DNA of 33,420 bases from HRBIN16 sp049969495 (GCA_049969495.1 JBMFOT010000038.1:1-33420); one strand, 5' to 3'; shown: positions 15,600-24,076, counted from the stretch's first letter. Translations and numbers: made by a program. The notes: generated by a model from the sequence alone, not told the origin.

Positions 15600-16640
15600 T
15601 TACTCCTTGCTTTCCTCTTCCTCTTTCTCGTCCTTGTGCGCTTCTGCAGCCGCTGTCGCCAGATACTCGTGCACCTGTTCCAGGCTCTCGCCGCGCAGGG
15701 TCAGCCCCAGCTGCGCCAGCTTCTCCCTGACTTCGTATAGCGACCTCTTTCCGAAATTGCGGATACTCATCAGCTCGTGCTGGGTGCGGTGAACGAGGTC
15801 GCGCACGTTGGCGATGCCTGCCCTTTTCAAACAATTATAGGTGCGCACCGAGAAATCGAGCTCCTCCACGCGCACATCCGGCACATTAGTAGGCAACAGC
15901 GTTGTCTCTGGAGGCAAGGGCAGAGAAGAGCTGGCATCCATGCGCACGAACATATCCATAAAATCACGCAGGATGCGGGCAGACTCTTGCAATGCGTGCA
16001 CCGGATAGATGGTGCCGTTCGTCCACACCTCCAGCGTGAGCCGTTCCAGGTCGGTCTTAAAGCCGACGCGCGTGGATTCCACGATGTAATTCACCTTGCG
16101 CACGGGCGAGAACATCGCGCCGATAGGGATCACCCCGATGGTCTTTGCCAGAGCATCCGGCAGAGTGACTTTCTCCGGTGCAATATACCCCCGCCCTCGC
16201 TGCACGTACAGCTCCATCCGAAGGGTTGCCCCCTCCTCGCTGATGGTCGCCAGGTACACCTCGGGATTGACAATCTCCGCATCGTTGGGACAACGTACGT
16301 CCGCGCCGGTAACCACGCCCGGTCCGCGCACGTCCACTGTCAACGTAATGACTTCATTGGGTCTGCCACCGCCCGGCGCGCGTACTGCCAGCTCCTTGAT
16401 GTTCAGGATGAGCTCGGTGGTGTCTTCTTTGACGCCCGGAATGGTGGAGAACTCATGCAGTACCTTCTCCACCTTAATAGCGGTCACCGCTGCGCCCGGA
16501 ATGGATGACAGCAGCACGCGCCGCAGGGCATTACCCAGCGTGGTCGCGAAGCCCCGCTCCAGCGGTTCCACCACAAATTTACCGTAGGTGCCGCTTTGCT
16601 CGACAGATTCGATATGCGGCACAAGAAATGGTTCTGCCAT
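15600..16640 (-). CDS. rpoA: RNA polymerase alpha subunit
   Basis: Alpha nucleates RNA polymerase assembly and contacts promoter UP elements and activators. The 346-residue protein has the N-terminal dimerisation domain (VEPLERGFATTLGNALRRVLLSS with the conserved GNALRR, then FSTIPGVKEDTTELILN). The C-terminal domain has helix-hairpin-helix features (LDFSVRTYNCLKRAGI, LMSIRNFGKRSLYEVREKL). A highly acidic tail rich in Glu and Lys ends the protein. The ATG at 16640 is chosen because MAEPFLVPHIE is the family N-terminus; the longer frame to 16709 is not conserved-looking. GGAGGC lies about 13 bases upstream. Confidence 0.96.
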   Translation of the reverse strand: MAEPFLVPHIESVEQSGTYGKFVVEPLERGFATTLGNALRRVLLSSIPGAAVTAIKVEKVLHEFSTIPGVKEDTTELILNIKELAVRAPGGGRPNEVITLTVDVRGPGVVTGADVRCPNDAEIVNPEVYLATISEEGATLRMELYVQRGRGYIAPEKVTLPDALAKTIGVIPIGAMFSPVRKVNYIVESTRVGFKTDLERLTLEVWTNGTIYPVHALQESARILRDFMDMFVRMDASSSLPLPPETTLLPTNVPDVRVEELDFSVRTYNCLKRAGIANVRDLVHRTQHELMSIRNFGKRSLYEVREKLAQLGLTLRGESLEQVHEYLATAAAEAHKDEKEEEESKE

Positions 16641-16725
16641 GTTGGGACTCTCTGCCTCCTTACGGCATTTTGTCCATCTCGCCTGTATGATGCAGTGGGG
16701 CAAGTTCATGCCCCGCAGTCTGTCG

Positions 16726-17358
16726 TTATCGCGAGTAGAACTCGATTATCATTTGCTCTTCGACGTCGGTGTCGATCTGCTCGCGGGTCGGGCGTGCCAG
16801 CACGCGCCCCGTCAGCGTTGTCGTGTCGAAGGTGAGCCAGTCGGGAATATGCGCTCCGCGTCGCTGCAGGTTACTCTGTATCGGCTCGGAGCCGCGTTTG
16901 TTTTCTGCGACCATTATCTCGTCACCCGGACGCAGCTGGTACGAAGGGATGTTCACTTTCCGTCCGTTGACGGTAAAGAAGCCATGAGATACCAGCTGTC
17001 GTGCCTGGTCGCGCGATACCGCCAGCCCCAGCCGATAGACCACGTTATCCAATCGCATCTCCAGCAGCTGCAACAGGTTCTCACCTGCCACACCCGGGCG
17101 GCGGATGGCTTCGTCTACATAGGTGCGGAACGGGCGTTCTTCTATGCGGTAGATACGCCGCAGCTTTTGCTTTTCGCGCAACTGTTTGCCGTAGTCGGTC
17201 AGCTTCTTGCTAACCGCCATGGCGCCATGCTGTCCGGGCGGCTTGCGACGGCTCTCCCGCTCTATCGCGCACTTTTTGGTATAGCAACGCTCGCCCTTCA
17301 GAAACAGCTTCACGCCTTCACGGCGGCACAGACGACACTTCGGTGATGCAATACCCAT
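16726..17358 (-). CDS. rpsD: Ribosomal protein uS4 (S4), zinc-binding form
   Basis: uS4 starts assembly of the 30S body and in many bacteria also represses its own operon. The 210-residue protein keeps four N-terminal cysteines (Cys8, 11, 25, 30: CRLC and CYTKKC), the C+ zinc form. An S4 RNA-binding domain follows (MRLDNVVYRLGLAVSRDQAR, GFFTVNGRKVNIPSYQLRPGD). It sits between rpsK and rpoA, the usual alpha-operon place. An 85-base gap separates it from rpoA with no clear promoter. Confidence 0.96.
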   Translation of the reverse strand: MGIASPKCRLCRREGVKLFLKGERCYTKKCAIERESRRKPPGQHGAMAVSKKLTDYGKQLREKQKLRRIYRIEERPFRTYVDEAIRRPGVAGENLLQLLEMRLDNVVYRLGLAVSRDQARQLVSHGFFTVNGRKVNIPSYQLRPGDEIMVAENKRGSEPIQSNLQRRGAHIPDWLTFDTTTLTGRVLARPTREQIDTDVEEQMIIEFYSR

Positions 17359-17381
17359 CGAATGAAAATCCTCCTGCTCCT

Positions 17382-17777
17382 TTACACCCGGCGACGCTTG
17401 GGCGGACGACAGCCGTTATGAGGTACCGGGGTCACATCTTTGATAGTGAGTATATCCAGCCCCGCTGCTTGCAGCGCACGGATGGCGGTCTCGCGACCGG
17501 GACCGGGGCCCTTTACCTCCACATCCACTTTACGCACACCGTGCTCCATCGCCTTGCGCGCGCAGTCCTCCGCCGCCATCTGCGCTGCGAAGGGGGTTCC
17601 CTTGCGTGCGCCCTTGAAGCCAACGACTCCCGCGCTGGACCACGCGATCAGGTCGCCCTTCACATCGGTAATCGCCACGATGGTGTTATTAAAGGTAGAC
17701 TGAATGTGCGCGACACCGTGAACGATGTTCTTCTTTGGCTTCGTCTTTTGTCGAGTGGTAACAACCTTTCTTGCCAT
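17382..17777 (-). CDS. rpsK: Ribosomal protein uS11 (S11)
   Basis: uS11 lines the platform of the 30S subunit near the mRNA exit. The 131-residue sequence contains GVAHIQSTFNNTIVAITD, the WSSAGVVGFKGARKGTPFAA block, and ends in VTPVPHNGCRPPKRRRV, the conserved basic tail. It follows rpsM after 18 bases and precedes rpsD by 23. Confidence 0.96.
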   Translation of the reverse strand: MARKVVTTRQKTKPKKNIVHGVAHIQSTFNNTIVAITDVKGDLIAWSSAGVVGFKGARKGTPFAAQMAAEDCARKAMEHGVRKVDVEVKGPGPGRETAIRALQAAGLDILTIKDVTPVPHNGCRPPKRRRV

Positions 17778-17795
17778 CTGAAAATGCCTCCCGTA

Positions 17796-18170
17796 TTACT
17801 TCTTCTTGCGCTTCGTGCCCACGGTGCGGCGCGGACCCTTGCGTGTGCGAGCGTTAGTGCGCGTGCGCTGCCCTCGCACCGGCAACCCGCGACGATGTCT
17901 CAAGCCGCGATAGCAGCCTATCTCGATGAGACGGCGAATGTTTTGCTGTACCTCGCGACGAAGCTCGCCTTCCACGCGATACTCGCGGTCAATCACCTCG
18001 CGCAGGCGGCTGATCTCACCCTCCGTGAGCTGACGCACACGGGTAGAAGGGTCTATACCGCACTGCGCCAGTATCTTGCGTGCGCTGGATAGTCCGATGC
18101 CGTAGATATACGGCAGCGCATACTCGATCTTTTTATCTCGTGGCAAATCCACACCAGCGATGCGTGCCAA
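17796..18170 (-). CDS. rpsM: Ribosomal protein uS13 (S13), TTG start
   Basis: uS13 lies in the 30S head and bridges to the large subunit. The 124-residue protein reads MARIAGVDLPRDKKIEYALP, then YGIGLSSARKIL and LRHRRGLPVRGQRTRTNART with a lysine-rich tail. The codon that fits the family N-terminus is TTG at 18170, with AGGAGG seven bases upstream. There is no ATG nearby, so the start is non-standard but well supported. Confidence 0.95.
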   Translation of the reverse strand: MARIAGVDLPRDKKIEYALPYIYGIGLSSARKILAQCGIDPSTRVRQLTEGEISRLREVIDREYRVEGELRREVQQNIRRLIEIGCYRGLRHRRGLPVRGQRTRTNARTRKGPRRTVGTKRKKK

Positions 18171-18182
18171 CGTGTCGCCTCC

Positions 18183-18299
18183 TTACCCCTGACGCTGCTT
18201 GTGCTTCGGGTTCTTTTTGCAGATGACCCGAACCACACCCCTGCGCCGTATGATTTTGCAATCGTTACAGATTTTCTTCACCGATGCTCTAACTTTCAT
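18183..18299 (-). CDS. rpmJ: Ribosomal protein bL36 (L36), zinc-binding form
   Basis: This is a 38-residue large-subunit protein. It reads MKVRASVKKICNDCKIIRRR and ends in VICKKNPKHKQRQG. The zinc ligands Cys11, Cys14, Cys27 and His33 are present, the C+ form. It carries one residue more than the usual 37, in the KKNPKH stretch. A GAAGGGG site precedes the ATG at 18299. Its position between infA and rpsM is the standard one, and a probable internal promoter lies upstream. Confidence 0.95.
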   Translation of the reverse strand: MKVRASVKKICNDCKIIRRRGVVRVICKKNPKHKQRQG

Positions 18300-18361
18300 G
18301 GTCTGAACCCCTTCTTACGCTTCAGCCCGAATGCAAAGCCCAAAAGGACACGCAAACACCT

Positions 18362-18391
18362 ATTATACCGAAAGTATCTCCCTTTCGGCAA
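18362..18391 (-). promoter_or_regulatory. Internal promoter with overlapping dyad upstream of rpmJ
   Basis: On the minus strand TTGCCG (18391-18386) is followed after 18 bases by a perfect TATAAT (18367-18362). The spacer contains the inverted repeat CCGAAAG/CTTTCGG (18388-18382 and 18374-18368), which reaches the -35 box. The gap between infA and rpmJ is 123 bases, the largest in this stretch of the cluster. It could drive rpmJ-rpsM-rpsK-rpsD-rpoA-rplQ separately. Confidence 0.5.
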
Positions 18392-18422
18392 GTGCTCTCC
18401 CTCTTAACCGGGCAACCACGCG

Positions 18423-18662
18423 CTACTTGTAGCGATAGATAATCCGCCCGCGAGTCAGGTCATAGGGCGACAGCTCTACCAGCACACGGTCTCCGGGCAG
18501 GATTTTGATGAAGTGCATCCGCATTTTGCCCGAAACGTGTGCCAGCACGATGTGCCCTTCCTGAATCTGCACGCGAAACATCGCGTTGGGAAGGGTTTCC
18601 ACCACCGTGCCCTCCACTTGAAGCCCTTTCTCCTTCTCGACAGGCTCTTGCTTCTTTGCCAT
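18423..18662 (-). CDS. infA: Translation initiation factor IF-1
   Basis: IF-1 binds the ribosomal A site during initiation. The OB-fold sequence is clear: VEGTVVETLPNAMFRVQIQE, GHIVLAHVSGKMRMHFIKIL, PGDRVLVELSPYDLTRGRI. From the ATG at 18662 it has 79 residues, against about 72 for the family, because of a short charged insert (EPVEKEKGL). An earlier in-frame ATG at 18701 overlaps the map stop as ATGA and follows GGTGGA. It would add 13 residues, and such coupling makes it a real alternative. Confidence 0.92.
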   Translation of the reverse strand: MAKKQEPVEKEKGLQVEGTVVETLPNAMFRVQIQEGHIVLAHVSGKMRMHFIKILPGDRVLVELSPYDLTRGRIIYRYK

Positions 18663-18697
18663 AGCCTCTGTCCCCACCCGCTCCGACGGGTGTGTGC

Positions 18698-19447
18698 TCA
18701 TTCCACCGTAAGGATCAACGGTCCCTTACGGGTGATGGCGACTGTATGTTCAAAGTGAGCAGAGAGCTTGCCGTCCTCTGTCACTATCGTCCACTTGTCC
18801 GAAAGGCAGTTCACCTGTGGCTTGCCCTGATTGACCATCGGCTCGATTGCCAGCGTCATCCCTTCCCGCAGCACCGGTCCGCTACCGGGCTTGCCGTAGT
18901 TAGGCACCGGCGGGTCCTCATGGATCTTCCTGCCCACACCGTGCCCTACCAGTTCGCGCACGACCGAATAGCCGTGCCTTTCCACGAACTTCTGGATAGC
19001 GGATGCGATATCGCCGATGCGCTTACCCACCTGCGCCTGGTCAATGCCCACATACAATGCCTGGCGCGTGATGTCCAGCAGACGTCGTGCCTCCGGCGTA
19101 ATCTCACCGATCGGCACGGTAATCGCAGCGTCGGCATAGTAGCCGTCCAGCTCCACGCCCATATCGATGCTCAGAATATCGCCGGACATCAGCACCCGGT
19201 TTGAAGGCAACCCATGCACCACTTGCTGATTCACCGAGGTGCAGATATGGGCAGGATAGCCCATATAGCCTTTGAACGCAGCGCGCCCACCCGCCTCCTT
19301 CACCAGAATAGCCGCCAGCGCGTCCAAATCCGCCGTTGTCGTCACCCCGGGCGTTATCGACTCGCTCAACGTACGAAGGATACGCGCCAGTAATCTACCT
19401 GCCGCGCGTATCTTCTCTATCTCTGCCGGGCTCTTGATGACAATCAT
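18698..19447 (-). CDS. map: Methionine aminopeptidase, type I
   Basis: It removes the initiator methionine from new proteins using two metal ions. The 249-residue protein begins MIVIKSPAEIEKIRAAGRLL. The metal ligands are seen in order: Asp in LSIDMGVELDGYYADAA (two Asp), His in VGHGVGRKIHEDP, Glu in TLAIEPM, and Glu in AHFEHTVAIT. ICTSVNQQVVHGLP supplies the substrate histidine. The ATG at 19447 overlaps the adk stop as ATGA, so the pair is coupled. The ORF extension of five residues upstream is rejected. Confidence 0.96.
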   Translation of the reverse strand: MIVIKSPAEIEKIRAAGRLLARILRTLSESITPGVTTTADLDALAAILVKEAGGRAAFKGYMGYPAHICTSVNQQVVHGLPSNRVLMSGDILSIDMGVELDGYYADAAITVPIGEITPEARRLLDITRQALYVGIDQAQVGKRIGDIASAIQKFVERHGYSVVRELVGHGVGRKIHEDPPVPNYGKPGSGPVLREGMTLAIEPMVNQGKPQVNCLSDKWTIVTEDGKLSAHFEHTVAITRKGPLILTVE

Positions 19448-20115
19448 TCGCCTGCCAAACACCGCTTCCAGCGGCGAGAGACAGCGGACTTCACCGCCTG
19501 GTACACCTCGTCCGCTTCGCCGCCGGCATTTATTCGTTCCAGCAATCCTCGCTGGCTATAAAAACTCACCAGCGGTTCGGTCTGTCTGCGATACACCTCG
19601 AGCCGCTTGCGGATTGCCTCCGGTGCATCGTCGGGGCGCACAACCAGCTCCGCCCCACAGCGGTCGCAGCGACCCTCTACCTGCGGCGGCATGGTCACGA
19701 CATGATAATTTGCCCCACATCGGGGACAAATCCGCCTGCCACCCAACCGCTGTAGCACTACATCTTCCGGTACATCCAGATACACTACCCCGCACAGTTG
19801 CCAGCAGTGCCTTGCCAGAATCTCTTCCAGTATCTCTGCCTGTCGCACGGTGCGAGGAAAGCCGTCCAGTATCACACCGTTGCCGGTGTCTCCCTGCGCC
19901 AGTCTCTGTTGCACTATCTCTGCCATGAGGTCGTCGGGCACCAGTTCGCCGCGTGTCACATACCCCTGCACAGCCCTGCCCAGTTCCGTACCCGCCCTCA
20001 TGGCTTCTCGCAGCATTTCGCCCGTGCTCATCTGCACGAAACCAAAATCCCCTTGCACGCGCTCCGCCTGCGTGCCCTTACCGGCACCCGGGGCACCTAA
20101 AAATATCCATATCAT
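19444..20115 (-). CDS. adk: Adenylate kinase, zinc-LID form
   Basis: It interconverts ATP, ADP and AMP. The 223-residue protein has the P-loop GAPGAGKGTQA near residue 7-17, the AMP-binding STGEMLREAMRAGT, and DGFPRTVRQAE. The LID carries four cysteines (CPRCGANYH and CDRC), the zinc-binding form found in many Gram-positive and thermophilic bacteria. I start at the ATG at 20115, matching the family N-terminus. secY lies 79 bases upstream and map overlaps its end; both are standard neighbours. Confidence 0.96.
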   Translation of the reverse strand: MIWIFLGAPGAGKGTQAERVQGDFGFVQMSTGEMLREAMRAGTELGRAVQGYVTRGELVPDDLMAEIVQQRLAQGDTGNGVILDGFPRTVRQAEILEEILARHCWQLCGVVYLDVPEDVVLQRLGGRRICPRCGANYHVVTMPPQVEGRCDRCGAELVVRPDDAPEAIRKRLEVYRRQTEPLVSFYSQRGLLERINAGGEADEVYQAVKSAVSRRWKRCLAGE

Positions 20116-20194
20116 CGGACGTTTTTCGCTCCTATCGGTCGCCAAGTTGTCCGGTTCCTTTCCCTGCAGTAGCCATCATCTAGCAGGGAGGGTA

Positions 20195-21481
20195 TTATTC
20201 GCGCAGGAATCCCTCGTAGTTGCGCATTAGCATCTGCGCTTCGATGCTTTGCATCGTCTCCAGCGCCACGCCCACCACAATCAACAGGGAGGTACCTCCC
20301 ACCAGCGAGAAGGTGCCGATGTCCACGCCGGTGATTGCGGGGGCAATGTACTGGATAACCGCTACCGCAGCTAAAAACAGCGCACCTGCGAAGGTAATGC
20401 GCGATACCACTTTATCCAGATAATCCGCCGTCGGCTTGCCCGGGCGGATACCCGGAATGTAACTGCCGTACTTCTTCAGGTTGTCCGCGATGTCGTTCAC
20501 GTCGAACTGCACCGCCGTGTAGAAGTAGGTGAAAATCACGATCACAATCCCATACATCAGCAAGGCGAGGGCGTTATCGCCCGGCGCCAGCCACTGCGCC
20601 GCCCGCTTCAGGTAATACACCCAGCCGGTATCTCCTGGGATAGCGGTGGCAATAGTCATCGGCAGCAGCATCAGTGAAATGGCAAAGATAATGGGGATGA
20701 CACCCGCCATCGCGATTTTGAGCGGCAGGAAGGAGCTGTGCCCACCAACCTGTCGCATCCCGACGATACGCCGTGCGTGCTGGATGGGGATCTTACGCTG
20801 CGCCTGGGTGACGTAGACGATGCCCACGATGGTACCCAGGAACACAATCGCCAGCAGGATAAGGCTCGTCCACGCTTGAAGTAGCGAGACCGATTCCCAC
20901 ACTTTGGATATCTGCCATGGCAGGCTGGCGGTGATGCTGGCGAAGATGATGAGCGAGACGCCGTTGCCCACGCCTTTGTCGGTAATCTGCTCGCCCAGCC
21001 ACAGCAGGAACATGGTGCCTGCGGTCAGCACGGTTGCGGTGACCATCAGCTGCCACCAGTTCGCGGTGAGAATCTGCGAGCGCACCAGAGTGATGCTGAT
21101 GCCCAGCGACTGCAGGAAAGCCAGCGCCACCGTCAGGTAGCGGGTGCGTTTGGCAATCTCTTTGCGCCCGGTCTCGCCCTCTTTCTGCAGCTCCTTCCAT
21201 TGGGGGATAGCCGCCACCAGCAGCTGCATAATGATTGAGGCGTTGATGTAGGGCACAATGCCCATCGCAAAGATAGTGAACTTGCGCAGCGCGCCACCGG
21301 AGAACACGTCCACCAGCCCAAACACGCCACCTTGTGCGAACAGTTGTTCCATCTTCGCGTGGTCGATGCCAGGCACGGGGATGTGTAATCCCACGGTGTA
21401 CACCGCAAACGCGCCGAATACAAACAGGATACGCTGGCGCAAGTCGGGTAATTTCCATGCCGCTATCAATGTCTCAAGCAT
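20195..21481 (-). CDS. secY: Protein translocase subunit SecY
   Basis: SecY forms the membrane channel for export and insertion of proteins. The 428-residue sequence has the ten hydrophobic segments of the family. Landmarks are HIPVPGIDH after TM1, GGALRKFTIFAMGIVPYINASI (plug region and TM2), LLWLGEQITDKGVGNGVSLIIF, the cytosolic loop AQRKIPIQHARR, and the ILIPGIRPG-type YIPGIRPGKPTADYL. It starts two bases after the rplO stop. Confidence 0.97.
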   Translation of the reverse strand: MLETLIAAWKLPDLRQRILFVFGAFAVYTVGLHIPVPGIDHAKMEQLFAQGGVFGLVDVFSGGALRKFTIFAMGIVPYINASIIMQLLVAAIPQWKELQKEGETGRKEIAKRTRYLTVALAFLQSLGISITLVRSQILTANWWQLMVTATVLTAGTMFLLWLGEQITDKGVGNGVSLIIFASITASLPWQISKVWESVSLLQAWTSLILLAIVFLGTIVGIVYVTQAQRKIPIQHARRIVGMRQVGGHSSFLPLKIAMAGVIPIIFAISLMLLPMTIATAIPGDTGWVYYLKRAAQWLAPGDNALALLMYGIVIVIFTYFYTAVQFDVNDIADNLKKYGSYIPGIRPGKPTADYLDKVVSRITFAGALFLAAVAVIQYIAPAITGVDIGTFSLVGGTSLLIVVGVALETMQSIEAQMLMRNYEGFLRE

Positions 21482-21483
21482 GG

Positions 21484-21927
21484 CTATATCGCCTCCACAC
21501 TGCCTCCTGCAGCGGTAATCTTCTGCTCGGCAGATTTGCTGAATTTATGGGCACGCACGGTAAGCGATTTGGTCAACTCGCCCTCACCGAGCACCTTCAA
21601 ACCGTCCTTCTCGAGTTTCTTGATGATTCGACGCTCGAGCAACAGCTCGGGCGTCACCACCTCGCCCGACTCGAAACGCTCTTCGAGCAGAGCCACATTG
21701 ATAATCGTGTACTCCTTGCGGGTGGGGTTCTTGAACCCCTTCAGGCGAGGCAGGCGGCGGTGCAGTGGCGTCTGCCCACCTTCAAAGGTCAACGGTACCT
21801 GGTCGCGTGCCTTTTGCCCCTTGGTACCGCGACCGGCGGTTTTGCCATGCCCCGAGCCGATGCCGCGTCCTATGCGTTTGCGGCGGTGGGTAGCGCCGGG
21901 GTTGGGTTTGAGTTCATGCAGAAACAT
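21484..21927 (-). CDS. rplO: Ribosomal protein uL15 (L15)
   Basis: A late-assembling large-subunit protein. The 147-residue sequence starts MFLHELKPNPGATHRRKRIG, followed by the glycine-rich GRGIGSGHGKTAGRGTKGQKA and GGQTPLHRRLPRLKGFKN. The C-terminal half is the usual globular part (LKVLGEGELTKSLTVRAHKF). Its ATG at 21927 lies inside the end of rpmD, a 14-base overlap that suggests coupled translation. Confidence 0.96.
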   Translation of the reverse strand: MFLHELKPNPGATHRRKRIGRGIGSGHGKTAGRGTKGQKARDQVPLTFEGGQTPLHRRLPRLKGFKNPTRKEYTIINVALLEERFESGEVVTPELLLERRIIKKLEKDGLKVLGEGELTKSLTVRAHKFSKSAEQKITAAGGSVEAI

Positions 21928-22132
21928 TCGCAGCCTCCTCTGTGACCGCGTTGCCAGCCACTTCTTCCACAGTGACCAGATGACTTATCTTGCGCACCAT
22001 GCCTCGAATGGCAGGGTTATCCGGCTGTATCACGCTCTGGTGAAGGCGTCGCAACCCCAGCGCCTCCACCGTACGCTTCTGCCGTTTGTTATAGCCGATG
22101 GGGCTGCGGACGAGGGTAATCTTAAGAGCCAT
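21914..22132 (-). CDS. rpmD: Ribosomal protein uL30 (L30)
   Basis: A small large-subunit protein. The 72-residue sequence reads MALKITLVRSPIGYNKRQKR, then TVEALGLRRLHQSVIQPDNP and AIRGMVRKISHLVTVEE. It is about a dozen residues longer than typical, with an Ala/Glu-rich tail that overlaps the rplO start by 14 bases. The start at 22132 lies inside the end of rpsE by 11 bases. The longer frame up to 22270 is a shadow of rpsE. Confidence 0.94.
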   Translation of the reverse strand: MALKITLVRSPIGYNKRQKRTVEALGLRRLHQSVIQPDNPAIRGMVRKISHLVTVEEVAGNAVTEEAANVSA

Positions 22133-22673
22133 CTGCGGTTCCCTCCTCCTTGCCTTCCAGATATTTGCGCATCCAGGGCACCACCTGTTCGGGGCGCTTG
22201 CCGCGCATCTGCGCCACATGCTCCACACGCTTGAGCATCTGCAACGCCTTGATGGTCGCCCACGCCACATTGATGGGGTTTCTGGAGCCCAGGCACTTGC
22301 CCAGCACGTCCTTGATGCCGGCCGCTTCCAGAATAGCGCGCATCGACGTGCCTGCCACCACTCCCGTACCGGGCGAGGCGGGCTTCAGTATCACCGTGCT
22401 CGCCCCAAAAGAGGTGACCACCTGATGGGGAATGGACGTGCCCACGATGGGCACCTCAATCAATCGCTTTTTGGCATCTTCCACGCCCTTGCGGATGGCA
22501 TCGGGAATAGCGCGAGCTTTGCCCAGCCCTGCGCCGACGTGTCCCTGGCCATCGCCAACCACAACCAGCGCGTTCCAGCTCATCGTACGACCGCCTTTGT
22601 GCGTCTTCTGCACGCGGTTCGTACGGATAACGCGCTCCTGCAGGTTCAGTGTCTCCGCATCTATTCGTGCCAT
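22122..22673 (-). CDS. rpsE: Ribosomal protein uS5 (S5)
   Basis: uS5 contributes to decoding accuracy and the mRNA entry helicase. The 183-residue protein has the KGGRTMSWNALVVVGDGQGH motif of the dsRNA-binding-like N-domain and GLGKARAIPDAIRKGVEDAK. The C-domain reads ASPGTGVVAGTSMRAILEAA and GIKDVLGKCLGSRNPINVAW. It starts two bases after the rplR stop and overlaps the rpmD start by 11 bases. Confidence 0.96.
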   Translation of the reverse strand: MARIDAETLNLQERVIRTNRVQKTHKGGRTMSWNALVVVGDGQGHVGAGLGKARAIPDAIRKGVEDAKKRLIEVPIVGTSIPHQVVTSFGASTVILKPASPGTGVVAGTSMRAILEAAGIKDVLGKCLGSRNPINVAWATIKALQMLKRVEHVAQMRGKRPEQVVPWMRKYLEGKEEGTADGS

Positions 22674-22675
22674 CG

Positions 22676-23053
22676 TTAGAACTCCAGTCCCCCTTCTCGT
22701 GCTGCATCCGCCAGTGCCTTCACGCGCCCATGATACTTGTAGCCGCCGCGGTCAAAAACCACGTGCCGCACTCCCGCATCGATGGCGCGCTCTGCAATCA
22801 GCCGGCCGACCGCCCTGGCGGCTTCGATGTTATCGGTCTTGGCAAGCGAGTTGCGCAAAGCAGGTTCCAGCGACGAGGCGGCGGCAATGGTATGCCCCTT
22901 CTCGTCATCTATCACCTGCGCGTAGATGTATTTCAAGCTGCGGAACACCGCCAGGCGCGGACGCTCCGCCGTGCCGCGTATTTTCTTGCGTACTCGTGCA
23001 TGACGCAGCAATCGTCCCCGTTGGCGGGGGGCAACATGTTTATGCTCTATCAT
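22676..23053 (-). CDS. rplR: Ribosomal protein uL18 (L18)
   Basis: uL18 binds 5S rRNA in the central protuberance. The 125-residue sequence contains the basic N-terminus (RQRGRLLRHARVRKKIRGT), AERPRLAVFRSLKYIYAQVI and the end motif VVFDRGGYKYHGRVKALADA. It begins three bases after the rplF stop and is followed closely by rpsE. Confidence 0.96.
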   Translation of the reverse strand: MIEHKHVAPRQRGRLLRHARVRKKIRGTAERPRLAVFRSLKYIYAQVIDDEKGHTIAAASSLEPALRNSLAKTDNIEAARAVGRLIAERAIDAGVRHVVFDRGGYKYHGRVKALADAAREGGLEF

Positions 23054-23056
23054 GGC

Positions 23057-23629
23057 TTATTTCCCCTTGCCTTTTCCGCCTTTGCCCGCTTTACCGGCTT
23101 TGCGGCGTATGTGTTCACCACGATACCGGATGCCCATGCCCTTGTAAGGTTCCGGTGGACGCACCCGCCGAATGAGCGCTGCCTGCTGTCCCACAACCTC
23201 CTTATCGATGCCTTTCACCGTGATCAAGGGCGTGCGGGTGTTCACATCCTGCCCCACGACAAAGGTGACGCCGGGCAGAGGTTCCAGCACCTTCGGCTGC
23301 GCATATCCCACACTGAGCGAGAGTTTGCCTCCCTCTACCTGTGCACGGTAGCCGACGCCAACCACCTCCAGCACGCGCTCGTAGCCCTTCGAGACGCCCT
23401 CGATCATGTTGGCGATAAGCGTGCGGGTCAAACCGTGCAGAGCACGGTGGTTGCGCTCGTCGCTGGGACGCTCCACCAGCAGGAACCCATCCTCGCGGCG
23501 CACGGTCATCTCTGCCGGTATCGTCTTGGTCAACGTGCCAAGCGGACCCGACACCGTGATGCGCCCCGGTTCCCACTGTACGTCCACTCCCTGCGGGATG
23601 GGTATCGGTTTTTTGCCTATGCGTGACAT
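23057..23629 (-). CDS. rplF: Ribosomal protein uL6 (L6) with Gly/Lys tail
   Basis: uL6 lies near the factor-binding region of the large subunit. The 190-residue protein starts MSRIGKKPIPIPQGVDV, has the double alpha-beta fold, and keeps the signature-region IRRVRPPEPYKGMGIRYRGE. After HIRRKAGK the end is an unusual Gly/Lys repeat (KAGKGGKGKGK), about eight residues beyond the usual end. It sits between rpsH and rplR. Confidence 0.96.
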   Translation of the reverse strand: MSRIGKKPIPIPQGVDVQWEPGRITVSGPLGTLTKTIPAEMTVRREDGFLLVERPSDERNHRALHGLTRTLIANMIEGVSKGYERVLEVVGVGYRAQVEGGKLSLSVGYAQPKVLEPLPGVTFVVGQDVNTRTPLITVKGIDKEVVGQQAALIRRVRPPEPYKGMGIRYRGEHIRRKAGKAGKGGKGKGK

Positions 23630-23665
23630 GCTACAACACTCCTTTTCCCCGGTGCGAACTCTATT

Positions 23666-24076
23666 TTACCACACTTCCGCCAGCACTTCGCCACCCAGCC
23701 CCAATCGGCGGGCTTGCTTATCGGTCATGATACCGCGCGACGTGCTGACGATTGCCGTACCGAAGCCAAAGAAAACGGGCTTCAGGTCCTTCGCTTTGCG
23801 ATACACCCGCAACCCGGGCTTGCTAACCCGGCGCAGGTTGGTAATCGCGCGTTCGCGTGTTTTGCCCTGCTTCGCACCGTACTTCAAGGTAATGCGCAAA
23901 CGGTTTTGAGGCTTCGCCTCGATGACCTCGTAATCCTTGATATAGCCTTCTTCCTTGAGAATTCGGCAGATTTCCACTTTGATTTTGGACGCATCCAGCT
24001 CCACCGTCTCGTGGAGCGCCATGTTTGCGTTGCGGATACGGGTCAGCATATCCGCAATCGGGTCATTGACAGGCAT
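23666..24076 (-). CDS. rpsH: Ribosomal protein uS8 (S8)
   Basis: uS8 binds the 16S central domain and in E. coli represses the spc operon. The 136-residue protein begins MPVNDPIADMLTRIRNANMA, contains LKEEGYIKDYEV, LRITLKYG and the C-terminal GTAIVSTSRGIMTDKQARR motif. A GGAGGAGAA site precedes the ATG. A 78-base gap separates it from rpsN. Confidence 0.96.
   Translation of the reverse strand: MPVNDPIADMLTRIRNANMALHETVELDASKIKVEICRILKEEGYIKDYEVIEAKPQNRLRITLKYGAKQGKTRERAITNLRRVSKPGLRVYRKAKDLKPVFFGFGTAIVSTSRGIMTDKQARRLGLGGEVLAEVW

Noticed and set aside
14472..15740. Plus-strand open frame of 422 codons across truA, rplQ and rpoA
   Set aside because: It crosses three clear minus-strand genes and has no domain of its own.
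20146..20194. Terminator between secY and adk
   Set aside because: CCCTGC and GCAGGG can form only a six-base stem with a long loop and no T-run. Transcription is expected to continue into adk-map.
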